From assembly GCA_959599615.1 (NCBI GenBank), contig CAUGKA010000099.1, forward strand, positions 1 to 7,288: DNA of 7,288 nucleotides. Direction: 5' to 3'. The first letter of the stretch is position 1, and each line of letters begins with the position of its first letter. The stretch is from an uncultured Collinsella sp. (lineage in GTDB: Bacteria; Actinomycetota; Coriobacteriia; Coriobacteriales; Coriobacteriaceae). Both the position numbers and the translations under genes were made by a program. A model generated the notes under the pieces. It saw only the letters and a list, made by a program, of their open reading frames with translations, had not been told where the DNA came from and did not search any database. Positions 1 to 6,134 of the stretch are shown piece by piece.

Positions 1-75
1 CAATGTGTTCGGCTGAGATCGGAAATCAACCCTTTGCGACACTTGCCGCGAAGAGGGGATATCCGCTTTGGCGGT
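1..75. other. Left-edge intergenic stretch downstream of tex
   Basis: This short stretch follows the tex stop codon on the minus strand. I see no convincing gene end and no clear terminator. On the minus strand there is only a weak 4-bp CCGC-CAAA-GCGG hairpin directly after the stop, without a T-run. An 8-bp GGATATCC palindrome sits at 57-64. Whether tex ends here or is co-transcribed with a gene beyond the window cannot be decided. Confidence 0.4.
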
Positions 76-2223
76 TTACTTCCCCTGCACCATGGTGAGG
101 GAGATTTTCTTGCGGTCGCGATCGACCTTTTCGACCCACACCTTGACCGTGTCACCGACGCGCACCACGTCGCTCGGGTGCTTGACGAAGCGGTTGGCCA
201 GCTTGGAGATGTGCACGAGGCCGTCCTGGTGCACGCCCACGTCGACGAAGGCGCCAAAGTCGACGACGTTGCGCACCGTGCCCTTGAGCTCCATGCCGGG
301 CTCCAGGTCGTCGATGGAAAGTGCCGAGCGGCTAAAGACCACCTCGGGCGCGTCGTCGCGCGGGTCGCGGCCGGGCTTCTTGAGCTCGTTGACAATGTCG
401 ATGAGCGTTAGGGTGCCGCAGTCTAGATCGCTTGCCAGCGCCGAGATGCTGCCCAGACGGCGCTCGATATCGGGCACGCCGCCGCGGTTGAGCTCGCTGG
501 CTTTAACGCCGGCGCGCTCCAGGACAGACGTGGCCACCTCATAGCTCTCGGGGTGGACGCTTGTCGCGTCGAGCGGGTTTTTGCCGCCGCTGATGCGCAG
601 GAAGCCCGCGGCGTTGAGATATGCCTTGGGTCCCAGCTTGGGGACCTTCTTAAGCTGGCGGCGATCGGTAAAGGCGCCGTTTTCCTCGCGGTAGGCCACG
701 ATGTTTTTGGCCACGCTTGGCGTAATGCCCGACACGTAGCCCAGCAGGCTCGCGCTTGCGGTGTTTACATCGACGCCCACGCGGTTGACGACGTCCTCCA
801 CCACGTGGCCCAGCGTGCGCGAGAGCTCGGCCTGGTCAAGGTCGTGCTGGTACTGGCCTACGCCGATGGACTGGGGCGGAATCTTGACGAGCTCTGCCAG
901 CGGGTCCTGCAGGCGACGACCCAAGCTCATGGCGCCGCGCACGGTGACATCCAGATCGGGATACTCCTGGCTCGCGAGCTCGGAGGCGGAGTACACCGAC
1001 GCGCCGGCCTCGTTGACGATGGTGTAGCGAAGGCTGGGCGCCTGCTCGGCAATGAACTCCGAGACGACTTCTTCGGTCTCGCGGCTGGCGGTGCCGTTGC
1101 CGATGACGATGGTGTTGACGCCGTCCTTTTTGACGAGGCGGGCGAGCTCGCGCTTGGTGCCGGCGACGTCGTGGCGTGGTTTGGTGGGGTAGACCACGCC
1201 GTGGTCGAGCAGCTTGCCGGTCTCGTCCATGACGGCGACCTTGCAGCCGGTGCGGTAGCCCGGGTCGAGCGCGAGCACGCGGGCACCGTGCACGGGGCGT
1301 GCCGAGAGCAGGCCCTCGAGATTCTTGGCAAAGACGTTGATGGCCTCGGTCTGGGCACGAACGGTGAGTTTGGCGCGGGCCTCGCGCTCCAGGGAGGGGG
1401 CCATAAGGCGCTTGTAGCCGTCGGCGATGGCGGCGTCGAAGACCGGGGCGAAGACGCCCTGGCGTCGGGGCCAACGGCTACCGAGGCGTGCCGTGGCGGC
1501 GGCGCCGTCGACGTTGACGCGTACGCGGAGCTTGCCCTCGCGCTCGCCGCGGTCGATGGCAAGGATGCGGTGGTTGGGGATCTTGCGCACGGGTTCGTCG
1601 TAGTTGTAGTAGGGCTCGTAGGGGGTCTTCTCGGCGGGGTCGGTTGCCTCGACGACGATGTCGGCGGTGTTTTGCGTAAAGGCGCGCAGGTCGGCGACGT
1701 TCTCGGGGTCCTCGGCTACCGTCTCGGCCACGATGTCAGCGGCGCCAGCGAGCGCCTTCTCGGGCGTGTCGAAGCCGGCCTCCTCGTTGACGTATGCCGC
1801 GGCGGCGTCGAGCGCGCTGCCCTTGGCCGAGGCCTGCATGATGACCATGTTGGCAAGCGGCTCCAGACCTGCCTCGCGGGCCTTCTGCGCGCGGGTCATG
1901 CGCTTTTTACGGTAGGGCTTGTAGAGGTCTTCGACGCGCTGGAGCTGTGTGGCCTCGCGAATCTGCTGCTCGAGCTCGGGCGTGAGTTTGCCCTGGGCGT
2001 CGATGAGCAGGATGACGTCCTCTTTACGCTGTTCAAGATTGCGCAGGTAGGACAGGCGCTCGTCGAGCGCGCGCAGGGCAACGTCGTCCATGCCGCCCGT
2101 TGCTTCCTTGCGGTAGCGCGAGATAAAGGGGATGGTGTTGCCCTCGTCGATGAGCTTGACGGCTGCCTCGACGTTGGCGGCCTTAAGGTTGAGCTCGCGG
2201 GCGAGCTGGGCGATAAGATCCAT
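76..2223 (-). CDS. tex: Tex-family RNA-binding transcriptional accessory protein
   Basis: Encodes a 715-residue cytoplasmic nucleic-acid-binding protein of the Tex family, close to the usual 715-785 residues. Family members bind RNA and affect transcription or RNA stability; the exact role varies by species. Seen in order: a helical Tex N-terminal region with the family signature TIPFISRYRKEATGG (about residues 30-44); a YqgF/RNase H-like fold beginning LALDPGYRTG (about 317-326) with IGNGTASRETE (374-384); a helix-hairpin-helix region (about 455-545, including KKVPKLGPKAYL); and a C-terminal S1 RNA-binding domain (about 640-712, including GTVRNVVDFGAFVDVG and DGLVHISKLA). The ATG at 2223 was chosen because AAGGAG lies four bases upstream and the protein then starts MDLIAQLARELNLK, typical for Tex. 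The open frame continues 29 codons further upstream, but that part has no family similarity. The gene seems intact and is separated from the next operon by a terminator. Confidence 0.97.
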   Translation of the reverse strand: MDLIAQLARELNLKAANVEAAVKLIDEGNTIPFISRYRKEATGGMDDVALRALDERLSYLRNLEQRKEDVILLIDAQGKLTPELEQQIREATQLQRVEDLYKPYRKKRMTRAQKAREAGLEPLANMVIMQASAKGSALDAAAAYVNEEAGFDTPEKALAGAADIVAETVAEDPENVADLRAFTQNTADIVVEATDPAEKTPYEPYYNYDEPVRKIPNHRILAIDRGEREGKLRVRVNVDGAAATARLGSRWPRRQGVFAPVFDAAIADGYKRLMAPSLEREARAKLTVRAQTEAINVFAKNLEGLLSARPVHGARVLALDPGYRTGCKVAVMDETGKLLDHGVVYPTKPRHDVAGTKRELARLVKKDGVNTIVIGNGTASRETEEVVSEFIAEQAPSLRYTIVNEAGASVYSASELASQEYPDLDVTVRGAMSLGRRLQDPLAELVKIPPQSIGVGQYQHDLDQAELSRTLGHVVEDVVNRVGVDVNTASASLLGYVSGITPSVAKNIVAYREENGAFTDRRQLKKVPKLGPKAYLNAAGFLRISGGKNPLDATSVHPESYEVATSVLERAGVKASELNRGGVPDIERRLGSISALASDLDCGTLTLIDIVNELKKPGRDPRDDAPEVVFSRSALSIDDLEPGMELKGTVRNVVDFGAFVDVGVHQDGLVHISKLANRFVKHPSDVVRVGDTVKVWVEKVDRDRKKISLTMVQGK

Positions 2224-2267
2224 GAAACTCCTTGCGTTTGAGGTGCGTTTGCGGCACAGGGCTACCA

Positions 2268-2273
2268 AGGATA
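2268..2273 (-). promoter_or_regulatory. Candidate tex promoter (extended -10)
   Basis: On the minus strand the sequence TGGTATCCT provides an extended -10 (TGn plus TATCCT, four of six matches to consensus). It would place the transcription start near 2261 and give a leader of about 38 bases before the tex ATG. No good -35 is visible at 17 bases. The CCCGTCCCAAAAGACT repeat motif (2277-2292) occupies that spacer and -35 area. This is inference from motif match and position only. Confidence 0.3.
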
Positions 2274-2304
2274 CCACCCGTCCCAAAAGACTGTTTTGGG
2301 GCCG

Positions 2305-2465
2305 CGCCATGAAAACGGCCTATCTACTACGTTTGAACCGTATGGGTCGACCATCCCCGGTTTTCCGAGAATACGCAAGCCGTCTACCTGCGGCTTTTAT
2401 TTCGCGAAATTTGGCATGGTTAAGGGCGATCGGTTAAACGTAGTAGATAGGCGCGTTTCGTGGCG
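2305..2465. repeat. 161-bp imperfect long inverted repeat
   Basis: The left arm (2305-2339) and right arm (2432-2465) are reverse complements over about 33 pairs. The core is a perfect 17-bp match (GCCTATCTACTACGTTT at 2318-2334 against 2436-2452). It is extended inward by AACC/GGTT after a single bulged G, and outward through CG, AAA and CGCCA blocks with one-base bulges and one G-T pair. The roughly 92-base loop contains an 8-bp palindrome GGTCGACC (2345-2352), a terminator-like hairpin (2377-2396) and a perfect 12-bp palindrome ATTTCGCGAAAT (2399-2410). No obvious target-site duplication flanks it. It could be a miniature non-autonomous element, a REP/BIME-like intergenic repeat, or a structured RNA. 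Confidence 0.75.
2377..2403 (+). terminator. Terminator-like hairpin inside the inverted-repeat loop
   Basis: AAGCCG (2377-2382) and CGGCTT (2391-2396) form a 6-bp stem with an 8-base loop. A T-rich tail (TTTTATTT, overlapping the stem end) follows on the plus strand. This looks like a weak intrinsic terminator for rightward transcription, although no plus-strand gene lies to its left in the window. Confidence 0.35.
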
Positions 2466-2523
2466 AACGAATCAAGCCGAGGTGCAAAATAGCCCCCGCC
2501 CCAGAAAAATCGTCGGCAAGGTA

Positions 2524-2560
2524 GCAAAATGCCCCGCGGGCAGGAGGCTGCTCGCGGGGC
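2524..2560 (-). terminator. Rho-independent terminator of the SDR-MFS-Gfo operon
   Basis: A 13-bp stem (GCCCCGCG, one G-T pair, GCAG, against its complement) with a four-base loop spans 2531-2560. On the minus strand it is followed by ATTTTGCTAC. It lies 73 bases beyond the stop codon of the Gfo/Idh/MocA gene and before tex. It therefore most likely ends the minus-strand operon and insulates tex from read-through. Confidence 0.8.
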
Positions 2561-2633
2561 AAAGAAGAGGGACTTATTGATGGCAGACCGAGGGACTCGG
2601 CATGGGGTTTCTGTCGCGGCCGCTCTTAAGGCG

Positions 2634-3674
2634 TTACAGCTCGACGAGCTGGCCGGTCTCGGCGGCCTCCTTGATGGCGTTAAGCAGCGTGAGCGTCTTG
2701 ACGTTGTCGGCCGGCGTCACGACGGGCTCGACCTCGCGGCGGACGACCTTCACAAAGTGCTTGAGCTGCATCTTGTGGGGAAGCGCCGGGTCGACGGCCG
2801 GGATCTCCATCTGCAGCGGCTTGTGCCAGTTAGAGGCGCCGTCGTAGGAGAACTGGTGCAGGCGGGGCAGCGACAGGGCACCCTTAGTACCGCCGATAAA
2901 GTAGGCGTCGGCGTCGAAGGGACGGTACTGCGGGTCCTCGCGAGCGGTTGCCTCCCAGTTCCAGGGGCTGGCGGTGGCGTCGGAGATGGTCATGCTCGCG
3001 AGCGCGCCATCGGCAAAGCGGACGTTGACCACGGCGGAGTCCTCGGTCTCAAAACCGCGGGCGGCGCTGGACTGCATGCCCTGGGCGGCAACGGGCTCGC
3101 CCAGCAGGTAACGGAGCAGGTCGACGTCGTGCACTAGGTTGACCAGGATCGGGCCGGCACCCTTCTTGCGGCGCCACTCGACATCAAAGTACTCGTCATT
3201 CTTATAGATCATGTAGTGGAAGCTCGACACGGTGAGCTTGCCCAGCTCGCCGGACTCGATGATCTCCTTGGCCTTGTTCACAAACGGGTTGTGGCGACGG
3301 TGCTGACCCACGAGTACGGGCACGCCGGCGGTCTCGGCCTCGGCGGCGAAGGCCTGGGCATCCTCGAGATCGTTGGAGATCGGCTTTTCGACCAGCGGCA
3401 CGATGTTGCGTTTGATGGCCTCGCGGGCAACGCCCAGGTGCAGGTCGTTGGGGGTGGCGATGATGACAGCCTCGGGCTTGACCTCGTCCATCATCTGGGC
3501 GGGATCGGTGTAAAACGGCACGCCGGCGGCCTCGGCCGTGGCGCGGGCGCCCTCAAAGGCGTCGGCGATGGCGACGAGCTCGGCCTCGGGCTCCTCGGTG
3601 ACAAAGCGGATGTGGTTGCGGCCCATGGCGCCGGCGCCGATGACGGCAATGCGGACGGGGTTGAGCTCAGACAT
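2634..3674 (-). CDS. Gfo/Idh/MocA-family NAD(P)-dependent oxidoreductase
   Basis: Encodes 346 residues, the usual family length. The family oxidises or reduces hydroxyl or keto groups on sugars, inositols and related compounds in the cytoplasm. The N-terminal Rossmann fold starts RIAVIGAGAMG with the GxGxxG at 13-18. The family signature VEKPIS carries the conserved lysine K97. The C-terminal alpha/beta domain begins near 125 and contains GAGPILVNLVHDVDLLRYL (172-190), with the catalytic-type histidine H182 and D185. The aspartate of the Lys/Asp/His triad known from Bacillus inositol dehydrogenase is replaced here by V178, with N179 beside it. So a plain myo-inositol dehydrogenase is doubtful. 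The start is supported by AAGGAG five bases upstream of ATG. It is the last gene of a three-gene unit, 67 bases after the MFS carrier, and a terminator follows. Substrate unknown. Confidence 0.93.
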   Translation of the reverse strand: MSELNPVRIAVIGAGAMGRNHIRFVTEEPEAELVAIADAFEGARATAEAAGVPFYTDPAQMMDEVKPEAVIIATPNDLHLGVAREAIKRNIVPLVEKPISNDLEDAQAFAAEAETAGVPVLVGQHRRHNPFVNKAKEIIESGELGKLTVSSFHYMIYKNDEYFDVEWRRKKGAGPILVNLVHDVDLLRYLLGEPVAAQGMQSSAARGFETEDSAVVNVRFADGALASMTISDATASPWNWEATAREDPQYRPFDADAYFIGGTKGALSLPRLHQFSYDGASNWHKPLQMEIPAVDPALPHKMQLKHFVKVVRREVEPVVTPADNVKTLTLLNAIKEAAETGQLVEL

Positions 3675-3704
3675 TTCGACTCCTTAATACTGGTGACCGG
3701 TGGA

Positions 3705-3733
3705 ATGCGGCAAGAGGACGGCCCTTGCCGCAT
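3705..3733 (-). other. Intercistronic hairpin between MFS and Gfo/Idh/MocA genes
   Basis: ATGCGGCAAG (3705-3714) and CTTGCCGCAT (3724-3733) form a perfect 10-bp stem with a nine-base loop. It begins eight bases after the MFS stop codon in the minus-strand transcript. There is no T-run after it, so it is more likely an mRNA-stability or processing structure, or a leaky attenuator, than a full terminator. Confidence 0.5.
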
Positions 3734-3741
3734 CGATACAA

Positions 3742-4998
3742 CTAGGCGGACTTCTTCTTGCTGTCGGAGACCATCATGTAGACGGTGAGCACGACGGCGA
3801 TGGCGGCAATCACGATGGCGCCGTAGAAGGACTGCTGGTAAGCGGCGCTGCCGGCCTCGGCGTGATACAGCACGGCGGTGATGGGCTGGCTGATCCAGGT
3901 AGAAGCGGCGTAGCCCAAAAACATGATGCCGTAGTTGACGCCGATGTTGCTGGTGCCAAAGGCGCCACCGGTGAGCGGCGGGTAGATGACGAGCAGGGCG
4001 CCAAAGCTAAAGCCGAGCAGGGCGAGCGCCACAAAGAACATGCTCTGTGTAAAGCTCATCGACATGATGACGAGCGCGACGATGGTCACGACAAGGCTGA
4101 TGAGCAGCGACTTGTAGGCACCGATCTTGTCGATGATCTGGCCAAAGGAAAGGCGACCGACCAGGTTGGCGCAGGTGTTGACGGAGACGACCACGCCGCC
4201 GAGGGCGACGGCTGCGGCACTCGTGGGGTCGGCGAAGAGCTGGACGGCGGCGATGGAGGCAACCTTGCCCACGAGCAGGGTGCCCGCGGTGGCGGCGAAG
4301 GCGAAGGTGGCGATGAGGACCCAGAAGCGCGGGGTTTTGACCATCTCGCCCGGGGTGAGGTCGCCGAAGGTGCCGGCGTGCGCGCCGCCCTTGGGGGCCT
4401 CGAAGCCCTCGGGCAGCCAACCGGCCTCGGGGGCCTTCAGGAACAGGGCGGAGGCGGCGATCGTCACAAAGAAGATGACGCCGAGTGCCTTAAGGGCGCC
4501 AAAGATGCCAAGGCTCGGGATGAGCAGCGAGGCGAGCACCGGGGACAGCACGGCGGGGCCGGCGGTCGAAGCGGCCAGGGTGATGCCGGAGGCGAGGCCC
4601 TTTTTGTCGATGAACCACTTTTGGCCGGTGGTGAGCGCGGGGTTGTAGCCCAGGCCGTTGCCGATGGCGGCGACGAGCGAGAACCACAGGTAGAACTGCC
4701 ACGGCTCGGTGACGGTGCCGGACATGAACCAGCCCACGCCGTAGCACACGGCGGCAGCGATCACGACGTTGCGCGGGCCGATCTTATCGGAGATGCGGCC
4801 GGCGAAGATGCCCGTCACGGCCATGATGGTCTGGAAGACCGGGAAAGCCCAGGTAAGTGCGCTGGACCACTCGGGGTAGACGGCGAGCAGGTTCTTGGAC
4901 ACGACGGAGTACAGCGCGATGGAGCTGATGAAGAACATGGTGACGCACGCGGCGGACAGCACGACGGCGCGACCCTTGTTGGAGTTGGTGGAAGCCAT
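3742..4998 (-). CDS. OFA-type (oxalate/formate antiporter family) MFS transporter
   Basis: Encodes a 418-residue inner-membrane carrier with about 12 hydrophobic segments, six on each side of a hydrophilic central loop (about 188-223). The MFS motif between helices 2 and 3 is GRISDKIGPR (67-76), and a half-repeat GRLSFGQIIDKIG occurs at 281-293. The OFA-like sequence QKWFIDKKGLASGIT (126-140) and NYG near helix 11 (355-357) support that subfamily, whose members exchange or import small carboxylates. Arg282 in helix 8 is present. Residues 355-378 of helix 11 contain no lysine or arginine, unlike Oxalobacter OxlT, where a helix-11 lysine contacts oxalate, so oxalate is an unlikely substrate. 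The ATG at 4998 has a modest GAAAGAG site four bases upstream. The gene lies between two oxidoreductases, 85 bases after the SDR gene, which suggests it supplies or exchanges their substrate or product. Exact cargo unknown. Confidence 0.9.
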   Translation of the reverse strand: MASTNSNKGRAVVLSAACVTMFFISSIALYSVVSKNLLAVYPEWSSALTWAFPVFQTIMAVTGIFAGRISDKIGPRNVVIAAAVCYGVGWFMSGTVTEPWQFYLWFSLVAAIGNGLGYNPALTTGQKWFIDKKGLASGITLAASTAGPAVLSPVLASLLIPSLGIFGALKALGVIFFVTIAASALFLKAPEAGWLPEGFEAPKGGAHAGTFGDLTPGEMVKTPRFWVLIATFAFAATAGTLLVGKVASIAAVQLFADPTSAAAVALGGVVVSVNTCANLVGRLSFGQIIDKIGAYKSLLISLVVTIVALVIMSMSFTQSMFFVALALLGFSFGALLVIYPPLTGGAFGTSNIGVNYGIMFLGYAASTWISQPITAVLYHAEAGSAAYQQSFYGAIVIAAIAVVLTVYMMVSDSKKKSA

Positions 4999-5031
4999 GG
5001 GACTCTTTCTAATCGATGCGGGGGGAGGGGA

Positions 5032-5060
5032 GGGGCAAACGCCGCTGAGGTGCTTGCCCC
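5032..5060 (-). other. Intercistronic hairpin between SDR and MFS genes
   Basis: GGGGCAA (5032-5038) pairs with TTGCCCC (5054-5060) across a 15-base loop. It may be extended by a further GGGG/CCCC block across a small internal loop. It lies in the 85-base gap ahead of the carrier gene. The minus-strand continuation is C-rich and lacks a T-run, so termination is not expected. It may tune expression of the carrier relative to the dehydrogenase. Confidence 0.35.
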
Positions 5061-5083
5061 GCGCCCCTTTCTACCGGGCTGGT

Positions 5084-5965
5084 TTACTGGTCAGTCGGCT
5101 TTGCGACGCCGGACTCATCGGACCAGAGCTCGACGCCCTTGTTCTTGAGGTAGTTGTCGGCAAAGGCGCGGCGGCCGCCGGGCTTGGCGGTGAGGTCGCC
5201 CATCATGTTGGAGAAGCCGCCGTCGACCTTGATGGCGTCGCCGGTGGTAAAGTCTGAGCGCGTGGACGCCAGGAACATGACGGCGTTGGCGATATCGCTG
5301 ACCTCGCCGATGCGACGCGTGGCGATGAGGCGGCTGCGGCTCTTCTCGACCTCGGGATCGGCGTAAAAGCTTGCCGACATGGGGGTCTTGACGAAGCAGG
5401 GCTCGACGCAGTTGGAGCGCACGCCGTAGGGACCCCACTCGGCAGCCAGCATCTTGGACATCATGTTGACGCCCGCCTTGGTGGAGCTGTACACGCCCGA
5501 GAACGTTTCGGGGGAGTGACTGGCGACGGTGGAGATGTGAACCAGGCGGCCCTGGCCGGCCTTGATCATCTCGCGACCAAAGCGCTGCGAGGTGATGAAG
5601 TAGCCGGTGAGGTTGACGTTGATGACCTCGTTCCAGTCGGAGAGCGGCAGGTCCTCCATGGCTGCGAAGCGCAGGATGCCGGCGGTGTTGACGAGAACGT
5701 CGACGCGGCCGAAGTTGGCGATGGTGGCGTCGACGGCGGCCTGAACCTCGGCCTCGTCGGTGGCGTTCATCTTGTAGCCCTCGGCGTGGATGCCAAACTC
5801 GGCAGCGAGGTCGGCGGCAGCGGCCTTGACCTTCTCCTCGTCCAGGTCGAGCAGGACGACGTTAGCGCCATTGCGGGCGAACTCGCGGCAAATCTCGACG
5901 CCCATGCCGCCGAGCGCTCCAGTCACAGCGCAAACATCGCCCTCGAGCTTAAGCCAATTGCTCAT
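5084..5965 (-). CDS. SDR-family NAD(P)-dependent oxidoreductase
   Basis: Encodes a 293-residue cytoplasmic short-chain dehydrogenase/reductase of the classical type, acting on an alcohol or ketone. Seen: cofactor motif TGALGGMG (15-22); an acidic residue at the end of strand 2 (LLDLD, D40), which favours NAD(H) over NADP(H); NTAG (93-96); helix-4 Asn in INVNLTGYF (about 116-118); and the YSSTK active site with Y159 and K163. The position 13 residues before the tyrosine, normally serine, is T146, with S145 beside it. The core ends at about residue 251 (TGDAIKVDGGF), and about 40 extra residues follow, making it longer than the usual 250. The ATG at 5965 is preceded by a GAAGGGAAG ribosome site. 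It is the first gene of the minus-strand unit, divergent from the LysR regulator, and so probably the most directly controlled enzyme. The sequence alone does not distinguish sugar-acid, polyol or steroid-type substrates. Confidence 0.93.
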   Translation of the reverse strand: MSNWLKLEGDVCAVTGALGGMGVEICREFARNGANVVLLDLDEEKVKAAAADLAAEFGIHAEGYKMNATDEAEVQAAVDATIANFGRVDVLVNTAGILRFAAMEDLPLSDWNEVINVNLTGYFITSQRFGREMIKAGQGRLVHISTVASHSPETFSGVYSSTKAGVNMMSKMLAAEWGPYGVRSNCVEPCFVKTPMSASFYADPEVEKSRSRLIATRRIGEVSDIANAVMFLASTRSDFTTGDAIKVDGGFSNMMGDLTAKPGGRRAFADNYLKNKGVELWSDESGVAKPTDQ

Positions 5966-5991
5966 AGGAACTTCCCTTCTTATGCCTCCCG

Positions 5992-6018
5992 GTGGGTCGC
6001 TCCCATTAACCGACCCAC
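5992..6018 (-). promoter_or_regulatory. Inverted repeat in the SDR leader (operator or mRNA hairpin)
   Basis: GTGGGTCG (5992-5999) and CGACCCAC (6011-6018) are a perfect 8-bp inverted repeat around an 11-base spacer. It overlaps a CCACGTGG palindrome at 6015-6022. It lies about 26 bases upstream of the SDR start codon and just inside the predicted transcript. It could act as a repressor site or a leader hairpin. No T-run follows, so a terminator is unlikely. Confidence 0.45.
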
Positions 6019-6034
6019 GTGGTTTTCGCTGGTT

Positions 6035-6063
6035 ATCGTATGCTTTGCATTTGCGCAGGTGAA
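6035..6063 (-). promoter_or_regulatory. Candidate promoter of the SDR-MFS-Gfo operon
   Basis: On the minus strand TTCACC (6058-6063) and TACGAT (6035-6040) are separated by exactly 17 bases, each matching the sigma-70 consensus at four of six positions. The start would fall near 6028, giving a leader of about 62 bases. Two TTGCAT direct repeats lie 19 bases apart, one in the spacer (6045-6050) and one just upstream of the -35 (6064-6069), as might suit a LysR-type activator. Motif-based inference. Confidence 0.35.
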
Positions 6064-6072
6064 TTGCATATT

Positions 6073-6081
6073 TGTTAGAAT
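6073..6081 (+). promoter_or_regulatory. Candidate lysR promoter (extended -10)
   Basis: TGTTAGAAT is an extended -10 (TGn plus TAGAAT, five of six matches). A weak TTGCGC at 6051-6056 is the only -35-like sequence, 19 bases upstream. The start would lie near 6088, giving a leader of about 110 bases before the GTG start. It is very close to the operon promoter on the other strand, the usual arrangement for a self-repressing LysR regulator. Confidence 0.4.
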
Positions 6082-6084
6082 GGC

Positions 6085-6101
6085 GTTAACCATAGGTTTA
6101 C
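6085..6101. promoter_or_regulatory. 17-bp near-palindrome, candidate regulator-binding site
   Basis: GTTAACCATAGGTTTAC is a dyad around ATA with one mismatched pair (GT, AACC / GGTT, AC). It covers the predicted lysR transcription start and lies about 22 bases upstream of the operon -35 element. That position suits LysR binding for autorepression plus divergent activation. It does not fit the T-N11-A LysR box exactly, so the assignment is tentative. Confidence 0.35.
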
Positions 6102-6134
6102 ACTGTGCGATGCAGTTTATTCTCAATTGAGCGC

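Larger units (their letters stand above)
2224..2633. other. 410-base gene-free region between tex and the oxidoreductase operon
   Basis: No open frame here has a credible ribosome site or protein-like composition. From left to right it holds the tex ribosome site and promoter candidate, a CCCGTCCCAAAAGACT motif (2277-2292), a 161-bp imperfect inverted repeat (2305-2465) with an internal terminator-like hairpin, a degenerate C/A-rich stretch resembling the same motif (about 2492-2512), the strong operon terminator (2524-2560), and a small hairpin CCGAG-GGA-CTCGG (2588-2600) just after the Gfo/Idh/MocA gene. The middle part is less GC-rich than the genes on either side. Confidence 0.7.

Noticed and set aside
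553..2241. 562-codon open frame on the plus strand, antisense to tex
   Set aside because: It is the reverse of a strongly GC-biased real gene. Its translation is rich in Gly, Val, Asp and His with no recognisable domain, and tex on the other strand has full family similarity.
2224..2310. Upstream extension of tex to an ATG at 2310
   Set aside because: The extra 29 residues lack Tex similarity and the upstream ATG has no ribosome site, while the ATG at 2223 has AAGGAG at good spacing and the typical Tex N terminus.
2305..2465. CRISPR array or tRNA in the structured intergenic region
   Set aside because: There is only one pair of inverted arms, no regularly spaced direct repeats, and no cloverleaf with T-loop or anticodon features.
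2305..2465. Insertion sequence
   Set aside because: At 161 bp it cannot encode a transposase, and no clear target-site duplication is visible. A non-autonomous element remains possible and is reported as a repeat only.
2296..2580. Plus-strand open frames of about 90-100 codons through the tex-Gfo gap
   Set aside because: They run through the inverted repeat, the terminator and the promoter candidate, have no ribosome site, and show no protein-like pattern.
3700..5148. 482-codon open frame on the plus strand, antisense to the MFS carrier
   Set aside because: The predicted protein is a low-complexity Gly/Asp/Glu/His-rich sequence typical of antisense frames in high-GC DNA. The opposite strand encodes a clear 12-helix transporter.
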